A stretch of 43,973 nucleotides of DNA from Coriobacteriia bacterium (GTDB lineage: Bacteria; Actinomycetota; Coriobacteriia; Anaerosomatales; PALSA-660). Position numbers and translations under genes: made by a program. The notes under the pieces were generated by a model. It worked only from the letters and a program-made list of their open reading frames with translations. It was not told where the DNA came from and ran no database searches. Numbering within the stretch: the stretch's first letter is position 1; every line of letters begins with the position of its first letter. The stretch is taken from positions 1 to 43,973 of the forward strand of contig JANYAK010000001.1 in NCBI GenBank assembly GCA_025361335.1, given 5' to 3'. This document shows, one piece after another, positions 8,684 through 17,196 of the stretch.

Positions 8684-8823
8684 GGCGTCGAGCAGGTGCG
8701 CCGCGCCTCGGCTGGCGTGAACCGCGAGTCCTCGGGGCTGGGAGGCCTCTTGTCATGGTCGACGGCCGATACGCACCGGGCCATCCGGCAGTCATCCGTC
8801 ATCGGTCCGGGGTCGTGTCGACC

Positions 8824-9072
8824 TCAGCGTCGTCTGGAGATCAGCCCGTACACGAACAGCACGATGATCGCCCCGACAGTCGCCACGAGTATCGACGTCA
8901 GGTCGAACCCGCTTACGCCGGGACCTCCGAACAGACCGAACACCCAGCCGCCGACGATGGCGCCGATGATGCCCAGCAAGATGGTCATTATCCATCCCAG
9001 GCTGTCGCGCATGACCATCTTCGCGATCACGCCGGCGATGAGGCCGATGACGATCCAGGTCAGAATGCCCAT
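8824..9072 (-). CDS. GlsB/YeaQ/YmgE-family small membrane protein
   Basis: 82 residues with three hydrophobic helices and the family's glycine-rich pattern (MGILTWIVIGLIAGVIAKMV, GIIGAIVGGWVFGLFG, VATVGAIIVLFVYGLI). The family, once named transglycosylase-associated proteins, is linked with envelope and acid stress responses; its biochemical role is unknown. ATG start with GGGAG about 9 nt upstream. The following gene on this strand begins about 140 nt downstream. Confidence 0.88.
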   Translation of the reverse strand: MGILTWIVIGLIAGVIAKMVMRDSLGWIMTILLGIIGAIVGGWVFGLFGGPGVSGFDLTSILVATVGAIIVLFVYGLISRRR

Positions 9073-9124
9073 ACAAACCGCTCCCTCTGTGACGGACTAC
9101 TGAATGCGTGCTCCCCGATCGCGG

Positions 9125-9538
9125 TCACCGCTGGGTGTTCGCGGTGGTGTCCTCGTTCTGTTCGACGCGCTCCACGGTCTCGGATGAGCTGCGGGGACTG
9201 ACGGCCGCGATCAGCTTCACGACACCCCACGCGATCAGCGCGTAGACGGCCAACGCGACGAGCGTGCTCCACTCGAATGTCGCGCCGGCGGCGACCGATG
9301 TGTTGAAGACCGCGATGAACGGCGCCATGAAGAACCCCGACAGAGCGTAGATGAAGGCCACGAAGCCGGCATCCCGATTCGCTCCGAACAGCAGCAGCAG
9401 GAAGCGCATGATGAGGAGGACCTCGATCACGCCGAACACGTAGTAGACGACTCGCGCGGCGATCACTTCACCGGGCGAACGCGTCTCGGTGTGCACCTGC
9501 TGCCTGCGCGCGCTTGAACCGCTCTCGATATTCGCCAC
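9125..9538 (-). CDS. YggT-like integral membrane protein
   Basis: 137 residues with a polar N-terminus and hydrophobic segments (VVYYVFGVIEVLLIMRFLLLLFGAN, FVAFIYALSGFFMAPFIAVF, STLVALAVYALIAWGVVKLI), followed by a charged tail. The layout and the FxAPFxxxF-type centre fit YggT-family proteins, which are often found near cell-division or envelope genes. The GTG at 9538 is the best start: an AGGAG sits about 7 nt upstream. A longer in-frame extension exists to 9565 but lacks such a site. It lies about 50 nt before the GlsB-like gene and is probably co-transcribed with it. Confidence 0.8.
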   Translation of the reverse strand: MANIESGSSARRQQVHTETRSPGEVIAARVVYYVFGVIEVLLIMRFLLLLFGANRDAGFVAFIYALSGFFMAPFIAVFNTSVAAGATFEWSTLVALAVYALIAWGVVKLIAAVSPRSSSETVERVEQNEDTTANTQR

Positions 9539-9625
9539 CTTGGTCTCCTCGAGTCGTGAGGTCACGAAGCGTGTCCCCGTGGGGAGAAGGTCCCCGGTTG
9601 CGCTCCGTACCAGACCGCTGACGGC

Positions 9626-11515
9626 TCAGGGAAGGACGAACGCGGCGACCTGCCCATCCTGGCTCGCCAGGGGCTGACCGTTGATGGCCGCCGCGACCTC
9701 TCCGACGATGCCGTCCCCATTGTCCGTGTATCCGGTACGGTCGATCCAGACGGCCTTGAACCCCCGGGCCTGGAGTTCGACGATCATCTGGCCCGCAGGC
9801 AAGCCGGCCACCCGTTGGTTCCAGGAGGCATCCGGGCGGCCCTTCATCGCGCCGTAGCTCCACCGTAGTCGGCTCGAGTGGAGCGGGCCGCGGAAGTGCT
9901 GGTAGTCCCACATGGTGCCGACGATCCCGCCCGGGGTGCTCCCGCCTTCGGGGAAGTCCACGTATGGGAGCTGGAAGACGGACGCACCCGCCGGAAGCGC
10001 AGCCTCGAGCCTGCCTACGATGGCGACATCGCTCCGATCGTTCGCCGCGACCGTGGGGTAGTCGGGAAGCGCGGCCGGGGTGGTCTGGTCCAGGAACCCC
10101 CACACGAAGACGACCGCGCAGAACGCCAGCAGGATCCCCTTGCTCGCGTGGCCGTCGCCCACGCGATCGGCCAGCGCGTCAAGCAGAAGGGCGACGGCCA
10201 GCAGGGCCAGGAACGCGATGAAGATGCTGATGCGGTTGTAGGCCCGTATCTGAGGGGCGGCGATAGCCAGGATCGAGCCGACACCCCCCACCGTGCCGAG
10301 AAGGAGGCACGCCATGTTGAGGACGCTCAGGTCGTCCATCAGCCGGCTGAAGCGCGACGCCGTCCTGCCGGCCCTGAACCGTGCGAGCACCAGCCACAGC
10401 AGCAGCGTCAGGAATCCGAGGGCAGCGACGAGCCCGAGCGCGACGTAGGTGTTCTCCGTCTCCGTGTACGGCTCCGCGCGGTACAGCTGCCGCCAGTAGT
10501 CTTGGAAGGGCTGGGATACCGCCGCGAACCGGTGTGTCGGCAGCGGGAGGATCAGCTGGCTGACGCGCAGCGCGTAGAGGTCACCCTCGGCGGTGCTGCG
10601 CTGGTTGACGTACGCATTCGGGCCGTTCTGCGCTTGGAACACCCATGTCGGGACCATCTGGATGGCGAACACCACGACGATGAGCGCGATCAGGATCCCC
10701 GCCGCCGACAGGCGCTGCCATGACCTCGCGCGCAGCGCGGCGTACACCCCGCCGGCGAGAAGGACGAAGCACGCGAAGAAGGCGAAATAGGCCCCCGACA
10801 TCCCGACCGCGATCGCGATGGCGGCGCATGCGATCGCCGTCGGGGTCGTCGGAGCGAAGCCGAGTGTCCTGCCCGAGACGTGCGAACTCCCGAAGAAGGG
10901 CGGGGCCTTCCACCCGAGCCGCAGGGCCAGAAGGATGATGAGCGGGATGAGGTAGTAGGCGGAGTAGTAGATGTGAGCGGTCCCGCGGAGGTAGTGGAAC
11001 GGGATGAAGGCGAACAGCAATGAGGCCACGAATGCCGACGCCCTCGAGACCGCCAGCCTTCTCATGACGTACAACGCCGAGACGGCGGCCAGCGGATAGG
11101 TCAGCAGGTAGTAGAGGTTCATCGACGCGGCGTAGTCACCGGTGAACGTGCCGATGACCTTGAGGACGAGCATGTGGAGCGTGTCGGCCGCCGGCCAGTC
11201 TGCCATGTTCAGGACGCCCGGAGCCCCGATGTCCGGGTTCACCAGATACCAGCCGTGCTTCAGCATCCCCTTCACGAGCATGCCGATGAACCGCGAGTCC
11301 TGGCTGTTGATCATCAGCACGTGCAGGTCGGTACGCCACAGTTCCAGGAACCAGTACATCCCGAGGCAGGTCAAGGCGATAGTGACGAGGTAGAGCAGAG
11401 CCTCCCGCACGCGCGCGTCATGAAGATGAAGGCCGCGTGGCTCGACGCCTCCGGCGCGGCGGTGCGGCGCGACCTCGGCACCGGCTTGTCGCGCTTCTGG
11501 CTCGTTCGTGCTCAC
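9626..11515 (-). CDS. Polytopic GT-C-like membrane protein (paralog of the 12938-14779 product)
   Basis: 629 residues with about eleven hydrophobic segments, starting with a charged cytoplasmic N-terminus. GTG start with GGGGAGG 5 nt upstream. The architecture is that of GT-C-type lipid-linked sugar transferases or YfhO-like proteins: a first loop with a DxD-like acidic area (SQDSRFIGMLVKGM), many helices, and a soluble C-terminal part (FQLPYVDFPEGG, HSSRLRWSYGAMKGRPDASW). The same C-terminal motifs recur in the product of the divergent gene at 12938, so the two are paralogs of one family. Likely role: adding sugars to a surface glycan outside the membrane; donor and acceptor are unknown. It lies directly downstream of a GT4 gene on the same strand. 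Confidence 0.8.
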   Translation of the reverse strand: MSTNEPEARQAGAEVAPHRRAGGVEPRGLHLHDARVREALLYLVTIALTCLGMYWFLELWRTDLHVLMINSQDSRFIGMLVKGMLKHGWYLVNPDIGAPGVLNMADWPAADTLHMLVLKVIGTFTGDYAASMNLYYLLTYPLAAVSALYVMRRLAVSRASAFVASLLFAFIPFHYLRGTAHIYYSAYYLIPLIILLALRLGWKAPPFFGSSHVSGRTLGFAPTTPTAIACAAIAIAVGMSGAYFAFFACFVLLAGGVYAALRARSWQRLSAAGILIALIVVVFAIQMVPTWVFQAQNGPNAYVNQRSTAEGDLYALRVSQLILPLPTHRFAAVSQPFQDYWRQLYRAEPYTETENTYVALGLVAALGFLTLLLWLVLARFRAGRTASRFSRLMDDLSVLNMACLLLGTVGGVGSILAIAAPQIRAYNRISIFIAFLALLAVALLLDALADRVGDGHASKGILLAFCAVVFVWGFLDQTTPAALPDYPTVAANDRSDVAIVGRLEAALPAGASVFQLPYVDFPEGGSTPGGIVGTMWDYQHFRGPLHSSRLRWSYGAMKGRPDASWNQRVAGLPAGQMIVELQARGFKAVWIDRTGYTDNGDGIVGEVAAAINGQPLASQDGQVAAFVLP

Positions 11516-11570
11516 GCCGGCCTCCCCGGTTCTGGTCGTCGTCCATGGTGCCCGCCTCGGCGGACCTCCG

Positions 11571-12764
11571 TCAACGCGTCGGGCGGGCGGCCGCGGCTTC
11601 GCGCGCGATCAACTCATAGATGCCGAGCATCTCGGCCCCCGTCACCTCGATCGCGTAGCGCTTCGACGCCTCGCGCGCGGCATCTCCCATCGAGCGGCGC
11701 CGGTCGGCGTCGCCGGCAAGCGCCATCATGCACTCGGCGAGCGCATCAGGATCGTTGGGCGCCGCGAGAAGGCCGGTGACCCCATGCTCGACGGTGTCGG
11801 TCATGCCCGGCGCGACGGCGCCGATGACGGGCAAGCCCGCCGCCATCGCCTCGATCACGGTCAGCGGGTCCACCTCGGTGACCGACGCGCTGATCCACAC
11901 GTCGCATGGGGCGAGATGCGCCGGCATCCGTTCATACGGGACCATCCCGCTGAATCGGACCCGCTCGGACAGACCGGCGCGTGACACGGCCCTCTCGAGC
12001 TCGCGACGCGCCGGCCCGTCCCCGATGAACAGCAGGCTGGCGGTCGGTGCACGCCGGACGACGGAGCCGAACGCGTCCAGCAGCACGAACAGGTTCTTCT
12101 CGATGCTCAGGCGTCCCGAATAGGCGAACAGGACGTCGTCGGGACCCACACCCAGCTCGCGGCGTCGTGCCACGCGGGATCCGTCGGCCGCGTCGAATCC
12201 GCGAGGGATCCCCAGGAACGGCGCGATATCGACGCCGTTGCGGACGACTTTGATGGGCACGTCCACGCCAAGGTCGCGCAGAACGGCCGCCACGCTGGCG
12301 GTGGGCGAGATGACCAGAGCGACCCGACGGCAGAATCTGCGCATGTAGGATCGCAGGACCTCGTCGAGCGAGCCGGCGGGCAGAGCCCTCAGGAAGTAGT
12401 CGGGATACAGGTCCACTCGGGAGTGGTTCGTGAACACCACGGGAACGTGGTGTCGACGGCAGACCGACAACGCCATGGCACCGGACACGAACGGGTCATC
12501 GACGTGCACGACGTCCATGGTCGCCAGGAGCTTGTGCGTCTTGCGGGTGAGGCGAGTGCCGAGGCGGAAGCCCGCGGTACCGCGCACCCTGACTCCCGGC
12601 GACAGCACGACCTGCGGGTCTGCGGCCGCGGATCTGGGATCTCCGAATGCGAACACCCATACCTCGTGCCCGTGCTCCTCGAGGTAGCGGCGGTTGAGGA
12701 TGATGAAGTTGATGACCCCACTGACGTATGGGCTGTAGTTGTCGGTCACGTAGCCGATGCGCAT
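11571..12764 (-). CDS. GT4-family glycosyltransferase
   Basis: 397 residues with the GT-B fold of retaining GT4 enzymes. The N-terminal domain opens with MRIGYVTDNYSPYVSG, and an acceptor-site region contains VVFTNHSRVDLYPDYF. The C-terminal nucleotide-sugar domain begins at LFAYSGRLSIEKN and contains the E-x7-E signature in EVDPLTVIEAMAAGLPVIG. It resembles PimB/alpha-mannosyl transferases. The ATG at 12764 is chosen because GGAGG lies 9 nt upstream; the ATG at 12773 directly abuts that site. It is divergent from the polytopic protein gene at 12938 and followed after 55 nt by its paralog, so all three probably build one surface glycan. Confidence 0.9.
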   Translation of the reverse strand: MRIGYVTDNYSPYVSGVINFIILNRRYLEEHGHEVWVFAFGDPRSAAADPQVVLSPGVRVRGTAGFRLGTRLTRKTHKLLATMDVVHVDDPFVSGAMALSVCRRHHVPVVFTNHSRVDLYPDYFLRALPAGSLDEVLRSYMRRFCRRVALVISPTASVAAVLRDLGVDVPIKVVRNGVDIAPFLGIPRGFDAADGSRVARRRELGVGPDDVLFAYSGRLSIEKNLFVLLDAFGSVVRRAPTASLLFIGDGPARRELERAVSRAGLSERVRFSGMVPYERMPAHLAPCDVWISASVTEVDPLTVIEAMAAGLPVIGAVAPGMTDTVEHGVTGLLAAPNDPDALAECMMALAGDADRRRSMGDAAREASKRYAIEVTGAEMLGIYELIAREAAAARPTR

Positions 12765-12937
12765 GCCTGGCATCCTCCGGGGTGCGAGGAACGGATGTGG
12801 CGCACCAAGACTACCGCGTAGAAGGCCGGAGCACAGGCGAAGTCGTCGTTCGCCCGAGAAGATGGAACGAGTCGACCGCTTCGCACATACTCACCGCAGC
12901 GGCCCTATCGGGACGCGACCGGCGGGAGGATGCTGCG

Positions 12938-14779
12938 TTGGCGACCAGGAGATCCAAGAAGGCAGACGCGGACCCGCAGCGCCCATCGGGTTCTGGCCTC
13001 ACCTGGCCGGAGGTGGCGCTGTATGTGGGCGTCGCCGTGGCGAGTCTCCTGATCGCGATCACGGTGCTGGGATTGTGGACAACCAGCTGGCGGATACCGC
13101 TGACGTATCACATGGATGCCATGGGGGTGCAGTCGACGGTCAAGGGAATGGTCGAGAACGGCTGGACGAACCGAAACGCGCTCCTCGGAGCGCCGGGGCG
13201 ACAGTCGACGACCGGCTACCCGATCACCGATGCGCTACCCCTGCTCATCATCAAGCTGCTGACCCTGTTGAGCCACGATCAGGGCTTGGTCGTGAATCTC
13301 TTCTACCTGCTGACGTATCCGCTCGTCGCGCTCTCGGCCCTGGCCGTCTTCCGGGTCTTCAGGGTCGGCCGAGCATCGGCCGCGGCGGTCGCGCTCCTGT
13401 ACGCCTTCCTGCCCTATCACCTCATGCGAGGCGAGCTCCACCTGTTACTGGCGGCGTATTTCATGGTCCCGCCCGCGATGATGGTCGCCCTGTGGATGTG
13501 GTCGAAGCAGCCGCCCGCCTATGCACCTCAAGGCGACCGATGGATGCCGGCCCTGGCACGGCCGCGAAGCGTCATCTCAATGGGGGTCTGCTTCCTGGTC
13601 GGTCTGGGGGGCGTGTACTATGCCTTCTTCGCCGCGTTCTTCATCGCAGGGTCGGCCGTCATCGCGACCCTCGTCGACCGGGAATGGCGACGGCTGGTGG
13701 GAGCCGCCGCCCTCATGGCCGCGATCGTGTTGGGAGTGCTGATCGCGACCGCTCCGTACACTCTCGCCGCCGACCGGAGCGCGGCGCCGAGTGTCGCGGA
13801 GCGCTCGCCGGTCGAGGCCAGCCTGTACGGTCTCAAGCTCACGGAGATGCTGCTGCCAACGCCCGGTCACCGGATCCCGGCCTTGGCGGCCCTGACCGCC
13901 GGCTATAGGACCGGCCTCGCGTCTGTCGCATGGCAGCTGGACACCGAGAGCGAGATGTCGGCCCTCGGCGCGTTCGGCTCTCTGGGGCTCCTCTTCCTCC
14001 TGGTGTGGCTGCCGTTCGCCGCGATCCGGGGCCCCTCGGTGAGGCTTCCTCTCGCGGTTCGATACACCGAGCTGAGCGCACTGTCGGTCTGGGGCATCCT
14101 GCTTGGGACGACTGGCGGGTTCGGAGCGCTGATCGCGCTTGCGCTTTCCGCCCAGATCCGCGCGTACAACCGCATCAGCGTCTTCATCGCGTTCCTGGCG
14201 CTGTTCGCCGTGGCCTCGCTCCTCGACACTCTCTTCAAACGCTTCCACCGGATACAGGCATGGACGTGGCTGATAGCCGTCGCGATCGTCGGCGTCGGCG
14301 TGTTCGACCAGACGACGCCCGCGCTCGTGCAGCCCTTCGCGCAATCGCTCGGACGGGCCGACGTGGTGGCCAAATACACGGCGGACATCCAGTTCGTGAG
14401 CGCTGTCGAAGCCGCGGTGCCCGCGGGCTCCGCCGTGTTCCAGTTGCCGTACGTGCCCTACCCCGAGGCAGGCACGACCGTCGGGCTCCCGGACTACGAG
14501 CACTTCGGGGGATATCTGCACTCGGCGAAGCTCCGCTGGAGCTACGGCGCGGTCAAGGGCACGACCGACGCGACCTGGGCGCAGCAGACCGCATCGCTTG
14601 CGCCCGACCTGATGGTCACAGGACTGAAGGGCGCCGGCTTCGCTGGCGTGTGGCTCGATATTCGGGGCTACGACCAGGCCGCGGGGGAAGCATTGCGCAC
14701 GGCACTCACCGAGCAGCTCGGCCAGCCGGTCGCCGTCGACGCCTATCGAACCCGCCTGTTCTGGACACTCGCCCGCTGA
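12938..14779 (+). CDS. Polytopic GT-C-like membrane protein (paralog of the 9626-11515 product)
   Basis: 613 residues from a TTG start with GGGAGGA 7 nt upstream (12924-12930). The frame is open further upstream, but that extension overlaps the divergent glycosyltransferase start region and lacks a binding site. About eleven transmembrane segments follow a Lys/Arg-rich N-terminus. Motifs shared with the product of 9626-11515 include GMVENGWTNRNALLGAPG (GMLKHGWYLVNPDIGAPG there), LFYLLTYPLVALSAL, IRAYNRISVFIAFLAL and HSAKLRWSYGAVKGTTDATW. Probable extracytoplasmic sugar transfer or polymer export; no enzyme of this exact family is known to me. Confidence 0.82.
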   Translation: MATRRSKKADADPQRPSGSGLTWPEVALYVGVAVASLLIAITVLGLWTTSWRIPLTYHMDAMGVQSTVKGMVENGWTNRNALLGAPGRQSTTGYPITDALPLLIIKLLTLLSHDQGLVVNLFYLLTYPLVALSALAVFRVFRVGRASAAAVALLYAFLPYHLMRGELHLLLAAYFMVPPAMMVALWMWSKQPPAYAPQGDRWMPALARPRSVISMGVCFLVGLGGVYYAFFAAFFIAGSAVIATLVDREWRRLVGAAALMAAIVLGVLIATAPYTLAADRSAAPSVAERSPVEASLYGLKLTEMLLPTPGHRIPALAALTAGYRTGLASVAWQLDTESEMSALGAFGSLGLLFLLVWLPFAAIRGPSVRLPLAVRYTELSALSVWGILLGTTGGFGALIALALSAQIRAYNRISVFIAFLALFAVASLLDTLFKRFHRIQAWTWLIAVAIVGVGVFDQTTPALVQPFAQSLGRADVVAKYTADIQFVSAVEAAVPAGSAVFQLPYVPYPEAGTTVGLPDYEHFGGYLHSAKLRWSYGAVKGTTDATWAQQTASLAPDLMVTGLKGAGFAGVWLDIRGYDQAAGEALRTALTEQLGQPVAVDAYRTRLFWTLAR

Positions 14780-14835
14780 GGTCCGCCCCGGGGTGGGGCC
14801 GGCGATACGAGTCTCGTCGTGCTCTTGCCGCCCCG

Positions 14836-17064
14836 CTACCCGACCACCATTGGCCGCATCATGTCGTGTTCCTCGTGCTCGAGTATGTGGCAGTGCCACA
14901 CGTATTCCGCACCGCCGGTCCTGGGGCTGACAGCCGTGCGCATGGCCTGGGTCGGCAGTTCCGGCAGGTCGAAGCGCATGATGACCGTCGTGATCTCGCC
15001 CGGGTTGCAGCGCACGGTGTCCTTCCAGCCTCGCTCGTTGGCCTCCGGCGCCATGGGCGCGGCCGTGGGCTTGTAGCCGGATGGGTCACCCTCGATCTGC
15101 TGCCGCTGGAGGAGCTGGACGTTCACCAGATGGAAGTGGATCGGGTGGACGTCCATCGTGAGGTTGAAGATCTCCCAGACCTCGGTCGCTCCGGCCTTCG
15201 GGGTCTCGGTCGTAGAATCGTCGTACGCGAGAGCCCATGTGGGGATCCCCTGGTTGTTGACGCTCTTGCTGGTGAACGTGCCGAGGCGCTGGATCAGGCG
15301 GCCGTATTCGTCGAAGTCCTCATTCAGGGTGAGCTGGCGTGCGACCTGCCCCTGATACGGGAAGGCGCCAACCGACGGATCGCCATCGTTGAACAGCAGC
15401 CCGGGCTGGTTGCCGCTGATGAAGTTCGACCTGAGCTGAACATCCATCTGCTTGAGCCAGGTCGGCGTGTCCATCTTGTCTCCCGCGCCCTTGCCCACGA
15501 CGATCTTCAGCAGCGTACGGGTGTTGGGGCCTTGTCCCGGCGTCGTCGCCGGGGCGCCGCCCTCCGCCTCCTGGTTCGTGTCACCGAAGAAGTAGTCGTT
15601 GCGCGAGTCGCCTCCGGGGAATGGAGCCGGAGCGTCGTTGTAGAGGATGAAGGTGGTGCCCGGGGCAACGCCATTGAAGTCGATGACCACGTCGGCGCGT
15701 TCCGCGGGCGCGAGCAGGAGATTGAACGGCCCGTCGGGGTTGGCGGCGCCGTCCTTGTCGAACGTGAGGGACGTGGTGTTCGCGTGGGCGGCGACGGCAG
15801 GTAGGAACCCGCCCTCGGTGCCCACCTGGTACATCGTGGGACCCGTCGCGCCGACCTTCGCCTCGCCCTTGTTGGACGCGTCCTCCGCGTACAGGTTCAT
15901 GTGGTAGAAGCGCGCCTGAGAACCGTTCAGCATCCGGAACCGGGTCCGCCTAGGGGGAACCTCCACATACGGATACGGTGCGCCGTTGACCAGGATCGTG
16001 TCGAAGAACCCTTCCGGGACCGCGGACACGGGGGGCAAGGGCATGGTCGTCTTGGCGGGATGTTCTGCCGTGTCGCCCCACTCGTATCTGCCCTTGGGGT
16101 TGGCCGCTCCGCCGGCGAGCGTCGTCGGCGAATACTCGTGCGGGTACCACAACTCTCCGGGCTTGCCCCATTCCCACGAGGGGTCGATGGAGGCGATGTC
16201 GGACGGCACGAACGACTTGTCCTGGATGATGAGCGGGATGCCGATGATGTCGGGGAGCAGGCCCTTCGTCACCAGCCCGATCTCGAAGTCGTCGAGCAGC
16301 ACCAGCGCCGAGGCGATGCCGGCGTACGCGTTCGTGCGCGTCAGCCCCATGGCGTGGTCGTGATACCACAGTAGCCGTGCGCTCTGACCCATCGGGTAGT
16401 AGTAGGAGGCCGTGCCAGCCGCGGGCGAGGTCCCCGGGACGTTCATGAAGCTCGCACCGGTCCGCCCTTTCGGGTCGAACCACTGGTACGGCGTCCCGTC
16501 GCTGAACCACGGGCTGAAGCCTCCGTGGAGATGCGTGGTGTGCCGGTTGAGGGGCAGGTCGCCGACCATCTTGCCGCCTCCGGCCATGATCGTCGGATCG
16601 ATGGGGACGATCGCCCTGTCAGGCAGCTCGTTGGTGACGTTGAGCATGACCGCGGTGCCGCGCTTGGCCACGATGACCCCGCCGAGGTACCGCTTGTCCT
16701 TCGTGGCCTTGTCGTAGTAACCCAGGAATCGCGTGGGACCGGCCAAGTCGTGGCTGACGTCGCCCGAGTACTCGCCCACTCCCAGGTGGTATCGGTCGAC
16801 CGGCCGACCCGCGAAAGTGCCTGACTGCTTGGTCGCGAGCGGTATGTACTGCCCGATCTGGTTCGCGGCCTTCGGGCCGAGGCCCGGCAGTGCCACCGCG
16901 AACTTGCGCACACTCGAGCCGTTCCCGAACCGGAACGGCGCGGGTCTCGGGGCGACACCGGTCGCGGCCCGGCGCACGCAGCCCGGGAGCGCCATCGTGA
17001 CGCCGAAGGCAAGAGCGGTACCCACTGCGGCCTCGGTGAACTCGCGCCTACTGATCTCGCCCAT
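14836..17064 (-). CDS. Tat-exported multicopper oxidase (CotA/bilirubin oxidase type)
   Basis: 742 residues. The N-terminus has a twin-arginine signal (SRREFTEAAVG) followed by a hydrophobic stretch ending ALPGC, a possible lipid-attachment Cys. All four copper-binding signatures are present: HLHGG (178-182), WYHDHAMG (233-240), HPIHFHLVNV near the end and HCHILEHEEHDMM (724-736), whose M735 is the type-1 axial ligand. Such enzymes oxidise phenols, bilirubin or metal ions and reduce oxygen to water. The length exceeds CotA by about 200 residues, spread through loops. ATG start with GGGAGG 8 nt upstream. An oxygen-using enzyme beside anaerobic genes suggests oxygen or metal detoxification; the substrate is not visible. 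Confidence 0.93.
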   Translation of the reverse strand: MGEISRREFTEAAVGTALAFGVTMALPGCVRRAATGVAPRPAPFRFGNGSSVRKFAVALPGLGPKAANQIGQYIPLATKQSGTFAGRPVDRYHLGVGEYSGDVSHDLAGPTRFLGYYDKATKDKRYLGGVIVAKRGTAVMLNVTNELPDRAIVPIDPTIMAGGGKMVGDLPLNRHTTHLHGGFSPWFSDGTPYQWFDPKGRTGASFMNVPGTSPAAGTASYYYPMGQSARLLWYHDHAMGLTRTNAYAGIASALVLLDDFEIGLVTKGLLPDIIGIPLIIQDKSFVPSDIASIDPSWEWGKPGELWYPHEYSPTTLAGGAANPKGRYEWGDTAEHPAKTTMPLPPVSAVPEGFFDTILVNGAPYPYVEVPPRRTRFRMLNGSQARFYHMNLYAEDASNKGEAKVGATGPTMYQVGTEGGFLPAVAAHANTTSLTFDKDGAANPDGPFNLLLAPAERADVVIDFNGVAPGTTFILYNDAPAPFPGGDSRNDYFFGDTNQEAEGGAPATTPGQGPNTRTLLKIVVGKGAGDKMDTPTWLKQMDVQLRSNFISGNQPGLLFNDGDPSVGAFPYQGQVARQLTLNEDFDEYGRLIQRLGTFTSKSVNNQGIPTWALAYDDSTTETPKAGATEVWEIFNLTMDVHPIHFHLVNVQLLQRQQIEGDPSGYKPTAAPMAPEANERGWKDTVRCNPGEITTVIMRFDLPELPTQAMRTAVSPRTGGAEYVWHCHILEHEEHDMMRPMVVG

Positions 17065-17196
17065 TGAGATTCCTCCCTTGAGGTACGGCCGCGGGGTGCG
17101 ACCGATAACGAATCCTTACCCAGCGCGGACACACAGGCGTCTTCCCCCATGAAAGCCGGGACCGGCGGCAGTGGCGAAGCCTGGCGTCCGCTGCCG

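Noticed and set aside
12728-12937. N-terminal extension of the polytopic protein at 12938
   Set aside because: It overlaps the start of the divergent glycosyltransferase and lacks a ribosome binding site, whereas TTG 12938 has GGGAGGA at 7 nt.
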